Source: Gemmatimonas phototrophica
Lineage (GTDB): Bacteria > Gemmatimonadota > Gemmatimonadetes > Longimicrobiales > Gaopeijiaceae
Length of the DNA: 6,344 nucleotides
Assembly (NCBI GenBank): GCA_945876015.1
Contig: CAMCNM010000117.1
Coordinates: forward strand, 1 to 6,344
Reading direction: 5' to 3'
This document shows positions 1 through 5,783 of this stretch, in pieces (the stretch's first letter is position 1; every line of letters begins with the position of its first letter). The notes beneath the pieces are model-generated. The model was not told the DNA's origin and ran no database searches. It saw only the letters and a list, made by a program, of their open reading frames with translations. A program made the translations under genes and the position numbers.

Positions 1-737
1 CGCACGGCTTCGACGGTGCGGCGCGTACCGGCGTACACGAGCGCCGTGCCCCTCCCGTTGGCTCCGCGGAGAACGCCGCGCAGCGCTGCTCGCTTCGCTG
101 CGAGCCCACGCGCCGGAACGACGTGCCAGGAGAGGTTGGGGCGATCGAAGCTCCCGACCACACGCACCGGATCGCGCAGCTCGAGCACGCGCGCGATCTC
201 GGCGCGCACGCGCGGCGTCGCGGTCGCGGTGAGCGCGAGGACCGGACAGTGCACGATGGCGCGCGCCGCTCCGAGGTCGAGGTACGACGGGCGAACATCG
301 TGGCCCCACTCGCTGATGCAGTGCGCTTCGTCCACCGCGAGGAGCGACACCGTGAGCTCGGGAAGGAGGGCGCGAAAACGCGCGGTCGCGAGCCGCTCGG
401 GTGACACCAGCAGGAGCTTGAGCTGCCCGGCCCGCGCCAGCGCGAGAACCTGCTCACGATCCGCCGGCGTGCGGTCCGCGGTCAGGCGATCCGCGGTGAG
501 CCCAGCGCGGCGGGCACGGTCCACCTGATCGGCCATGAGCGAGACCAGCGGGCTCACGACCAGAGTCATGCCGGGGAGCAGCAACGCCGGCACCTGATAG
601 CAGACGCTCTTCCCACCCCCGGTGGGCAGGATGCCGAGGGCGTCCCGTCCCGAGAGCACTGCGCGCACCAGCTCCTCCTGGCCCGGGCGGTAGCCGGGAT
701 AGCCGAAGCGTGCGCGCAGGGTCGCGACGGGATCCAT
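1..737 (-). CDS. recQ: RecQ-family ATP-dependent DNA helicase, N-terminal part (3' end outside window)
   Basis: RecQ helicases unwind DNA 3'-5' in recombination and replication-fork repair. About 245 residues are visible from an ATG at 735-737, covering the helicase core up to early RecA domain 2. Motif 0 (FGYPGYRPGQ) lies at residues 11-20 and Walker A (LPTGGGKSVCYQ) at 37-48. SPLVSLMADQV follows at 62-72, and the DEAH box (DEAHCISEWGHD) at 136-147 leads into the aromatic-rich loop. Motif III (LTATATP) is at 169-175 and FDRPNL at 197-202. All ATPase motifs look intact. One departure is Val148, where most RecQs have Phe in the HDFRP stretch. The frame stays open to base 1, so the rest of domain 2 and any zinc-binding, winged-helix or HRDC parts are outside the window. 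I see no strong Shine-Dalgarno or promoter before the start. It is not part of the acyl-CoA operon; toxin-gene debris separates them. Family assignment is near certain. Confidence 0.95.
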   Translation of the reverse strand, partial: MDPVATLRARFGYPGYRPGQEELVRAVLSGRDALGILPTGGGKSVCYQVPALLLPGMTLVVSPLVSLMADQVDRARRAGLTADRLTADRTPADREQVLALARAGQLKLLLVSPERLATARFRALLPELTVSLLAVDEAHCISEWGHDVRPSYLDLGAARAIVHCPVLALTATATPRVRAEIARVLELRDPVRVVGSFDRPNLSWHVVPARGLAAKRAALRGVLRGANGRGTALVYAGTRRTVEAV

Positions 738-1039
738 CGACGCATGTTGCCGCGTGATCGCGGGCGGCACGATAGCGGGCCGCGCCGTGAACGCGATGGC
801 TGGCGGCTACCCTCGACTAGAGGCCGAGCTGGATGCGCATCGCTCGGTCCACCGCCACCATATCAGAAGTAGAGAGCATTCCCGCCTTCCGCTGCTCCCC
901 ACTCAGTTCGACGTAGGCCTCGCTCGGATACAGGCGTTCGCCGTTGCTGGTGAGCGGCACGACTTGGACCCTTGCGGGCCATTCACCAAGTGCGGCTTGT
1001 AGGCAAATTCCTTCGCGGGAAACGCCCTGAGCACCTTTG
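738..1039. other. 302-base gap without an intact gene
   Basis: This stretch separates the end of the acyl-CoA operon from recQ. Its right two thirds carry remnants of other genes on the minus strand (a MazF-like C-terminus and a possible DinB scrap, listed separately). The left part, 738-816, is a short non-coding leader before recQ. I found no convincing hairpin with a T-run, no credible -35/-10 pair and no tRNA-like fold there. Confidence 0.6.
817..972 (-). pseudogene. MazF/PemK-family toxin remnant, C-terminal half only
   Basis: Intact MazF/PemK proteins are roughly 105-120-residue endoribonucleases that cut mRNA and are held in check by a MazE-type antitoxin. From base 972 to a TAG at 817-819 the frame reads RVQVVPLTSN, then LYPSEAYVEL, then SDMVAVDRAMRIQLGL. 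This matches the family's VPLTSN strand, the following YPxEA strand and a typical last helix. The family N-terminus, with the GDIWWV-like first strand and the RPxVVVS strand that help form the active site, is missing: the frame can be extended to an ATG at 1060-1062, but those residues do not resemble MazF, and I saw no missing half in the other two minus-strand frames between 972 and 1062. No antitoxin gene lies beside it. I read it as a 5'-truncated relic. A short expressed protein starting at 1062 is possible but would overlap the preceding gene. Confidence 0.65.
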
Positions 1040-1043
1040 TTAC
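990..1043 (-). pseudogene. Possible DinB-family scrap
   Basis: One minus-strand frame, different from that of the MazF remnant, reads TKVLRAFPAKEFAYKPH between the end of the small membrane protein gene and the MazF remnant. It recalls the early helix and loop of DinB/YfiT-like proteins, often of the form 'vLeafPedkldykPh'. Only about 17 residues match; there is no start codon and the similarity stops at once. It could be a relic left by an old deletion, or chance. Low confidence. Confidence 0.25.
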
Positions 1044-1234
1044 GCAGTCGGGGCCTCGTCATCCTCGGCGGGAGGATGGGACCGGCGGCTCAGGAGGCGG
1101 AACACCACCCCGATCCCGAGCACCCCGATCGCGACGTTCACCAGCCACGGCGCACCCGCCCACATCCCGACCAGGCCGAGGATCGCCCCCGCCCCGAAGA
1201 TGCGGATGCGCCATTCGAGATGGGGCGCGCTCAC
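1040..1234 (-). CDS. Small two-helix membrane protein, last gene of the operon (unknown function)
   Basis: I do not recognise a family. I chose the GTG at 1232-1234 because it overlaps the stop of the hydratase gene (GTGA) and has a good Shine-Dalgarno, GAGGAA, six bases upstream. This gives 64 residues. An in-frame ATG at 1280-1282 would add 16 residues inside the hydratase gene and is less likely. The N-terminus is short and basic (EWRIR, residues 7-11). Two hydrophobic segments follow, at about 12-27 and 30-48, joined by a tight A-P turn, making a helical hairpin. The tail is RLLSRRSH (46-53), then acidic and Pro-rich (PPAEDDEAP). The Arg pair after helix 2 and the basic N-terminus suggest both ends face the cytoplasm. 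Gly-rich helices (GAGAILGLVG, IGVLGIGVV) suggest close helix packing. Coupling to the operon hints at a linked role such as anchoring or substrate entry, but the sequence gives no direct evidence. Confidence 0.7.
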   Translation of the reverse strand: MSAPHLEWRIRIFGAGAILGLVGMWAGAPWLVNVAIGVLGIGVVFRLLSRRSHPPAEDDEAPTA

Positions 1235-2010
1235 GGCCGCTTCCTCGATCGCTCGAGAAACCGCTTCACCCCATCGCGGCATTCCTCGGACATCCTCGCC
1301 TGGACGTTCGCGCGCACCCCGCCCTCGATCCCGTCCTCGAAGCCGAGGTCGTCGAGCTCGTATAGGAGCCGCTTGCAGATCGCGACCGCCGAGGGCGGGC
1401 GGGACGCGAGCTCCGCCAGGTAGCTGTTGGCCTCGGCGTCGAACTCGGCGTCGCCGAGCACGCGGCTGAACAGCCCGAGCCGTTCGCCCTCCGCCGCACC
1501 GATGCGCTCGCCGCGCACCGCGAGCTCGAACGCGACGGCCTCGGGCACCTTCCGGCGCAGGATCGTCATGGCCATCGCGGGGACGAAGCCGAGCTGAACC
1601 TCCGGATAGCCGAGCTGCGCATCCTCGTGCGCGAGCGCGAGATCGCAGGCGGTCGCGAGCCCCGCGCCTCCCGCGAGCGCGCGACCACGCACGACCGCCA
1701 CGACCGGCCGCGGGTGACGGCGGAGCGAGATGAAGAGACGGCCCAGCCGGCGCGCGTCCGCCAGGTTCTCCTCCTCGCTCAGGGCGCTCATGCGCTCGAG
1801 CTCCTCGAGGTCGGCGCCCGAGCAGAAGTCGGAGCCGGCGCCCCGGATTGCCACCACGCGCACGGATGGGTCCTCCGCCGTCCGCTCGAGCGCCCGGGTC
1901 AGCGCTTCAATCAGGGCGGCGTTGAGCGCGTTCCGCTTCTCGGGGCGGTCCAGGGTGAGCGTGGCGATGCCGCCGGACAGCGACTCCTTGAGCGGCGCGC
2001 GGCCGGTCAT
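1231..2010 (-). CDS. Enoyl-CoA hydratase/isomerase (crotonase) family, LiuC/AtuE-like
   Basis: This 259-residue crotonase-fold protein has the usual family length. It opens with a typical strand and loop (ATLTLDRPEKRNALN, residues 16-30). The first oxyanion-hole loop is CSGADL (63-68, Ala66 amide); the second is AGGAGLATACD (113-123, Gly114 amide). Of the two glutamates of classical hydratases, the second is kept (Glu137 in GYPEVQLG), but the first, Glu144 of rat enoyl-CoA hydratase, is replaced by Gly117. A GxGL motif here is also seen in bacterial LiuC-type 3-methylglutaconyl-CoA hydratases and AtuE-type isohexenylglutaconyl-CoA hydratases (compared from memory). That fits a neighbouring carboxylase that could make a glutaconyl-CoA substrate. 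The start is the ATG at 2008-2010, overlapping the previous stop by ATGA, with AGGGGG five bases upstream. Fold and family are certain. The exact substrate is inferred, and an isomerase or other crotonase activity is possible. Confidence 0.93.
   Translation of the reverse strand: MTGRAPLKESLSGGIATLTLDRPEKRNALNAALIEALTRALERTAEDPSVRVVAIRGAGSDFCSGADLEELERMSALSEEENLADARRLGRLFISLRRHPRPVVAVVRGRALAGGAGLATACDLALAHEDAQLGYPEVQLGFVPAMAMTILRRKVPEAVAFELAVRGERIGAAEGERLGLFSRVLGDAEFDAEANSYLAELASRPPSAVAICKRLLYELDDLGFEDGIEGGVRANVQARMSEECRDGVKRFLERSRKRP
1241..1246 (-). promoter_or_regulatory. Shine-Dalgarno GAGGAA for the small membrane protein
   Basis: GAGGAA lies six bases before the GTG at 1232-1234, inside the last codons of the hydratase gene. 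Together with the GTGA overlap it favours the 64-residue start over the upstream ATG. Confidence 0.65.
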
Positions 2011-2378
2011 GCCGTCCCCCTGGGCGCGAGCCCCATTCCCTGCGCAGCCCGCGCGACGTCGTCGGGCACGTCGATCTCCATCCGCAGCAGCGCGGTGCTC
2101 ATCACCTTTCCCTGCGCGTCGCTCATGAGCGAGACCGTGCCTCCTCCGTCGAGGGCGCCGTGGAGCAGGAAGTTGAGCGCGTGGAGGTTGGGGAGCTCGA
2201 AGCGCTCGACGTTTCCCCTCACGATACCGCCGAAGTGGGCTTTCACGCGCGCGGCCGTGACGTGCTCCCGCAGAATCCCATAGTGCGCGGGGTCGTACGC
2301 GATCAGGCCGACGTTCGCGGTGTCGCCCTTGTCGCCCGAGCGAGCGTGGGCCAGGTGCACGAGGCGGAGGCGTGCCAT
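2007..2378 (-). CDS. Small AtuA-associated protein (AtuA C-terminal ferredoxin-fold domain as a separate gene)
   Basis: A 123-residue protein matching the C-terminal domain that follows DUF1446 in Pseudomonas AtuA. Visible family marks are LAHARSGDKGDTANVGLIAY (residues 9-28), the VKAHFGG stretch (45-51), FELPNLHALNFLL (60-72) and LDGGG (76-80). The SGDKG segment and the NLHALNF/LDGGG pair are the most recognisable parts. It is soluble, with no signal peptide or membrane segment, and has no Cys cluster, so 'ferredoxin-fold' describes shape, not an iron-sulfur site. The start is the ATG at 2376-2378, joined to the previous stop as TGATG, which suggests near 1:1 synthesis with the DUF1446 protein and a two-subunit complex. 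Its stop overlaps the hydratase start by ATGA. The biochemical function is not established to my knowledge; the link to acyclic-terpene and branched acyl-CoA catabolism comes from the Pseudomonas atu cluster. Confidence 0.88.
   Translation of the reverse strand: MARLRLVHLAHARSGDKGDTANVGLIAYDPAHYGILREHVTAARVKAHFGGIVRGNVERFELPNLHALNFLLHGALDGGGTVSLMSDAQGKVMSTALLRMEIDVPDDVARAAQGMGLAPRGTA
2016..2021 (-). promoter_or_regulatory. Shine-Dalgarno AGGGGG for the hydratase gene
   Basis: AGGGGG sits five bases before the ATG at 2008-2010, within the 3' end of the preceding gene. The hydratase can thus recruit its own ribosomes as well as reinitiating ones. Confidence 0.6.
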
Positions 2379-3754
2379 CAGGCGGTGATCACTTCGACCC
2401 GGAGCGCGGACTCGACCAGGTCCCGCGGGATCAGTGCGGGCCAGTAGGCCATGATCTCCTGGACGCGGGCGCGCGCGCCGGCGTAGCCGGTTGCGGAGGG
2501 CGGTCCGGTCAGGACGAGCGGGACCATCTCCCGCGTGAAGCGCTCGACGGGCGCCTGGTCCTGGCTCCGCACACCGACGCGGAGCTGCACTTCGGGCAGG
2601 TCGGCGGGGGGCTCGCCCACGAGGTGGCCGTGGGTGGAGTCCCAGCCGACCAGCTCGGTGCGCACGGCCTCGAAGCGGAGGCCGAGCCGGTCGAGGCGCT
2701 CGCGTAGCACGCGCGCCGCAGCGCGCGCCTTCTCGGCCGCGTCCGGCCAGGTGTAGGTCAGCGTGCCGACGGCCTTCCATCCGTTCTGGTAGGCGACGCT
2801 CACCTTGAGATGGTCCGGCGGCGGGGTGCCCTTCACGCCGCGCACACGCACCCGGTCCGGTCCGATCTCCTCCAGGCCGATCGTCGTGAAGTCGGCTACC
2901 GCGTCGGGCGTGATGTAGCGCTTCGGATCGCCGATCTCGTAGACGAGCTGCTCGGTGACCGTGCGCCGATCCACGCGTCCGCCGCTTCCGGGGTGCTTGG
3001 TCACCACGAACTCTCCGCTCGGCTCGGCCTCGATGATCGGAAAGCCCACCGTGGCGAGGTCGGGCACGGTCCACCATTCCGGCATCGAGTTTCCGCCCGT
3101 GGACTGGGCGCCGCACTCGTTGATGTGGCCCGCCACCACGCCGGAGGAGATCCGGTCGTGGTCGTCCCACTTCCACCCGAACTCGTGGATCATGGGAGCG
3201 TAGGTCAGCGCGGCGTCGCTCGCGCGGCCGGTCACGACCACGTGGGGTTGGTGGGAGAGCGCCTCCACGATGGGTCGGGCGCCGAGGTAGGCGTTCGCGC
3301 TCCGGACGCGGTCGCGGATGGTCTCGAGCCCGGCGCCCGTCTCCATGTTGGCGAGCGGGTGGCCGGCCGCGAGGAGCGCGTCGAGGCGGTCCATGAGGTC
3401 GTCCCCGGTCACGAGCGCAACGCGCGCGGCCACCCCCGCGCGACGCGCCGCCCCGATCAGCGCCTGCGCGCACCCGCGCGGGTTCACGCCCCCCGCGTTG
3501 GTCACGACCCGGATGCCCTTCGTCACGCAGGCCGGGAAGATGCGCTCCATGAGGGCGACGAAGTCCCGGGCGTAGCCGGCCTCGGGATCGCGCCCCTGCT
3601 GCTTCCGCATGATCGACATCGTCACTTCGGCCAGATAGTCCAGCATCAGGTAGTCGATCGGCCCACCCTCGACCTGGCGTACCGGGGCCTCGAGGTCGTC
3701 GCCCCAGAAGCCCTGTCCGGACGCAACGCGCAGGACGCGCCGACCGGACGTCAT
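2378..3754 (-). CDS. AtuA-family (DUF1446) acyl-CoA catabolism protein
   Basis: A 458-residue protein of the DUF1446/AtuA family, named for the Pseudomonas acyclic-terpene (citronellol/geraniol) utilisation cluster; its reaction is unknown. Typical blocks appear in order: ASGQGFWGDD (residues 11-20), YLMLDYLAEVTMSIM (35-49), TNAGGVNPRGCAQAL (85-99), VTGRASDAALTYAPMIHEF (174-192), and the most characteristic block, GHINECGAQSTGGN (209-222), with Glu213 and Cys214. IYEIG-like VYEIGDPKRYITPD (271-284) and a long segment before NGWKAVGTLTYTWPDA (324-339) follow. It is soluble, with no signal peptide. The ATG at 3752-3754 overlaps the carboxyltransferase stop by ATGA; no Shine-Dalgarno is seen, so translation probably depends on coupling. 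Pseudomonas AtuA carries an extra C-terminal domain; here that domain is the next gene, so this is the split form. Family assignment is firm, function open. Confidence 0.93.
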   Translation of the reverse strand: MTSGRRVLRVASGQGFWGDDLEAPVRQVEGGPIDYLMLDYLAEVTMSIMRKQQGRDPEAGYARDFVALMERIFPACVTKGIRVVTNAGGVNPRGCAQALIGAARRAGVAARVALVTGDDLMDRLDALLAAGHPLANMETGAGLETIRDRVRSANAYLGARPIVEALSHQPHVVVTGRASDAALTYAPMIHEFGWKWDDHDRISSGVVAGHINECGAQSTGGNSMPEWWTVPDLATVGFPIIEAEPSGEFVVTKHPGSGGRVDRRTVTEQLVYEIGDPKRYITPDAVADFTTIGLEEIGPDRVRVRGVKGTPPPDHLKVSVAYQNGWKAVGTLTYTWPDAAEKARAAARVLRERLDRLGLRFEAVRTELVGWDSTHGHLVGEPPADLPEVQLRVGVRSQDQAPVERFTREMVPLVLTGPPSATGYAGARARVQEIMAYWPALIPRDLVESALRVEVITA

Positions 3755-5358
3755 CCGAGCTGGAAGGGGCCCAGATGGGGCCCCGGATTGTGGAGCGCGG
3801 TACGGAGCAGGAGACCGAGCGCGGGCCGGACCTCCTCGGGGAGCAGGATCTCGTCCACGAACCCGCGCGCCGCCGCGGAGCGCGCGTCCAGGTTCCGCTC
3901 GTACTCGGCGCGGACCTCGTCCATGCGCGCATGCAGCTCCGCGTCGGGGACCTTGCCCTCGGCCTTGAGCCGATCGAGCTGGCCGCCGAACAGGGCGCCG
4001 ACCGCGCTCTCGCCTTCCATGACGCCCATGCGGCCGGTCGGGAGAGAAAGGATGAAGTCGGGATCGAAGCCCTGCCCCGCCATCGCGTAGTAGCCGGCCC
4101 CGGACGCGTGATTCACGGTCAGGACGACCTTGGGCACGCTGGCCGTGGCCATCGCCTCGACCCACTCGGCGCCCGCCCGGATGATCCCCGAATGCTCGGC
4201 CTCCGGGCCCACCATGAAGCCGCTCACGTCCTGGACGAACAGGAGCGGGGTCCGGTGCCGGTTCATCGTCTCGATGAAGAACGCCACTTTGCGCGCTCTC
4301 TCGGTATAGACGATCCCGCCGAACCGGGGGGGACCGGAGCGCTGATCCTTTACGATCCCCCGGCGGTTGGCGATGACCCCGACCGGCACTCCGTCCACCC
4401 GCCCCGTGCCGCAGATCATCTCGGCCGCGTGCCCCTCCTGGAACTGCTCCAGCACGCCTTCGTCGAGCAGGGTTTCGAGCAGGGCGAGCGTATCGTAGGG
4501 CTGCCAATGATTTTCCGGTACGAGGTCGTAAAGCTCTACTGGATCGCGCTTTGGTGCCTTGCCGCTAGAGTGGACGTTGAGGGGTGGAGCGGGGGGTAGA
4601 TCGTGCACGAGAGCGCGCAGCTTGAGCAGGCACGCGTGGTCGTTGGGGACCTTGTAGTGCGCGACGCCCGAGACCTCGGTGTGCACCTTCGCCCCACCCA
4701 GCGACTCCGCCTCCACGGTCCTGCCCGTGGCTCCCTTGACCAGGTTCGGGCCGCCCAGCCCCATGAAGCTCGTGCCCTCCACCATCACGATCACTTCGGA
4801 GAGTGCCGGCAGGTACGCGCCGCCCGCGATGCACTGCCCCATCACAGCGGCAAGCTGGGGCACGCGCAGGTGCCGGCGCATGATCGAGTTGTAGTAGAAG
4901 AGGCGGGCCGCTCCGTACTGCCCGGGGAAGACGCCCTCCTGGTAGGGGAGGTTCACCCCGGCGGAGTCAACCAGGTAGAGGATCGGCACGCGGCAGCGCA
5001 TCGCGATCTCCTGGGCGCGGAGCATCTTGGTGATCGTCTCGGGCCACCAGGATCCGGCCTTCACCGTGGCGTCGTTTGCCACCACCACGATTTCCCTCCC
5101 GTGGATGCGGCCCACCCCGGTCACCACCCCGGCACCCGGCGCTTGCCCCTCGTAGCGGTCGTGGGCGACCAACTGGCCGATCTCGACCCAGGGCCCGTCG
5201 GGGTCCAGCAGCCCGGCGACCCGCTCGCGCGCGGTGAGCTTGCCCTGGGCGTGCTGCTTTTCGGCCTTGTCCGCGCCGCCTCCGAGCTGGATGCGGTCGC
5301 GCAGCACGACCAGCTCGGAGGCGAGGCCCCGCATGCGTGCGCCCGGTTCCGACGTCAT
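3751..5358 (-). CDS. Biotin-dependent acyl-CoA carboxyltransferase (beta) subunit
   Basis: A 535-residue protein with two tandem crotonase-like carboxyltransferase halves, the usual length for methylcrotonyl- or geranyl-CoA carboxylase beta subunits. Such proteins move carboxyl between biotin and an acyl-CoA. The N-terminus has [14 protein letters not shown] (39-52); the N-half oxyanion loop is in [13 protein letters not shown] (174-186) and the [11 protein letters not shown] block is at 202-212. The C-half has [11 protein letters not shown] (374-384) and [12 protein letters not shown] (417-428), its oxyanion loop. Some parts recall glutaconyl-CoA decarboxylase alpha instead: ELYDLVPEN (275-283), [19 protein letters not shown] (313-331) and [13 protein letters not shown] (445-457). 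It could therefore be a carboxylase or a decarboxylase subunit. The ATG at 5356-5358 overlaps the previous stop by ATGA with AAAGG seven bases upstream; an in-frame ATG at 5386-5388 is less likely. No biotin carboxylase or biotin carrier is in the window. Confidence 0.95.
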   Translation of the reverse strand: MTSEPGARMRGLASELVVLRDRIQLGGGADKAEKQHAQGKLTARERVAGLLDPDGPWVEIGQLVAHDRYEGQAPGAGVVTGVGRIHGREIVVVANDATVKAGSWWPETITKMLRAQEIAMRCRVPILYLVDSAGVNLPYQEGVFPGQYGAARLFYYNSIMRRHLRVPQLAAVMGQCIAGGAYLPALSEVIVMVEGTSFMGLGGPNLVKGATGRTVEAESLGGAKVHTEVSGVAHYKVPNDHACLLKLRALVHDLPPAPPLNVHSSGKAPKRDPVELYDLVPENHWQPYDTLALLETLLDEGVLEQFQEGHAAEMICGTGRVDGVPVGVIANRRGIVKDQRSGPPRFGGIVYTERARKVAFFIETMNRHRTPLLFVQDVSGFMVGPEAEHSGIIRAGAEWVEAMATASVPKVVLTVNHASGAGYYAMAGQGFDPDFILSLPTGRMGVMEGESAVGALFGGQLDRLKAEGKVPDAELHARMDEVRAEYERNLDARSAAARGFVDEILLPEEVRPALGLLLRTALHNPGPHLGPFQLG

Positions 5359-5774
5359 GCCTCGGCCTTTCGGTGCTCCTCGAACCATGCCCGGATGTAC
5401 TCGACCGCTTCGGCGGTGGACGTGCCGGGCCCGAACAGCCGGCCGACCCCACGCGCCTGGAGCGCCGCAACGTCCTCCTCCGGAATGATCCCCCCGCCGG
5501 TGAGAAGGATGTGGTCGGCGCCCTCGGCATCGAGCAGCGCCTTCACGCGTGGGAAGAGCGTCATGTGGGCACCGGAGAGGACCGACATCGCGACCACGTC
5601 CACGTCCTCCTGGACGGCGGCCGCGACGATCATCTCGGGCGTCTGGTGCAGGCCCGTGTAGATCACCTCGAAGCCCGCGTCACGGAACGCCGCGGCGATC
5701 ACCTTGGCGCCCCGGTCGTGCCCGTCGAGGCCCGGCTTCGCCACCAGAACGCGGATCCTGCTGTGCTCAGTCAT
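5355..5774 (-). CDS. Stand-alone cobalamin (B12)-binding subunit, methylmalonyl-CoA mutase C-terminal type
   Basis: A 139-residue Rossmann-like B12-binding domain without a catalytic barrel. It carries the base-off/His-on signature D17-x-H19-x-x-G22 (GLDGHDRGA), where His19 would ligate cobalt from below. Also present are the SVLSGAH stretch (64-70), the glycine run LTGGGI (91-96) and FGPGTS (114-119), which cradle the nucleotide tail of the cofactor. Length and motifs match the small subunit of two-part acyl-CoA mutases such as archaeal methylmalonyl-CoA mutase or isobutyryl/2-hydroxyisobutyryl-CoA mutases, which use adenosylcobalamin for 1,2 rearrangement of the carbon skeleton. The large catalytic subunit is not in the window; the gene immediately upstream is a HAD hydrolase. 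The start is the only reasonable ATG, nine bases after the HAD stop, with a weak AGG at 5783-5785. It is coupled by ATGA to the carboxyltransferase gene. Domain identity is firm; mutase partner and substrate are unknown. Confidence 0.94.
   Translation of the reverse strand: MTEHSRIRVLVAKPGLDGHDRGAKVIAAAFRDAGFEVIYTGLHQTPEMIVAAAVQEDVDVVAMSVLSGAHMTLFPRVKALLDAEGADHILLTGGGIIPEEDVAALQARGVGRLFGPGTSTAEAVEYIRAWFEEHRKAEA
5366..5370 (-). promoter_or_regulatory. Shine-Dalgarno AAAGG for the carboxyltransferase gene
   Basis: AAAGG lies seven bases before the ATG at 5356-5358, which supports that start over the in-frame ATG ten codons upstream. Confidence 0.55.
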
Positions 5775-5783
5775 CTGGGTAAC

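Noticed and set aside
16..528. Plus-strand open frames over the left edge
   Set aside because: The minus strand encodes an unbroken RecQ helicase core with all ATPase motifs, so the Arg/Ser-rich plus-strand frames are shadows.
738..816. Possible promoter before recQ (TTCACG followed by TATCGT on the minus strand)
   Set aside because: The spacing is only about 11 bases and both boxes match poorly, so it is not credible as a sigma-70-type promoter.
1005..1039. Hairpin-like GGG/CCC stretch after the last operon gene
   Set aside because: The stem is only a few base pairs and no T-run follows, so I do not call a terminator.
1235..1282. Upstream ATG (1280-1282) for the small membrane protein
   Set aside because: It would add 16 residues overlapping the hydratase by 52 bases. 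The GTG at 1232-1234 has a GAGGAA site and the GTGA overlap seen throughout the operon.
2007..3932. Minus-strand 641-codon frame spanning several genes
   Set aside because: Only its last 123 codons are the real AtuA-associated gene. The upstream part is an Arg/Pro-rich out-of-frame reading of the DUF1446 and carboxyltransferase genes.
2810..4090. Long plus-strand open frame of 426 codons
   Set aside because: It lies antisense to the DUF1446 and carboxyltransferase genes, has Arg/His/Pro-rich composition with no recognisable domain, and arises from the high GC content suppressing stop codons.
5359..5388. Upstream ATG (5386-5388) for the carboxyltransferase
   Set aside because: The extra ten residues ([10 protein letters not shown]) are not family-like. 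The ATG at 5356-5358 has AAAGG at good spacing and the ATGA overlap.
4603..5661. Plus-strand open frame of 352 codons
   Set aside because: It is antisense to the carboxyltransferase and B12-binding genes, both of which carry clear motifs. Its residues look like a shadow translation.
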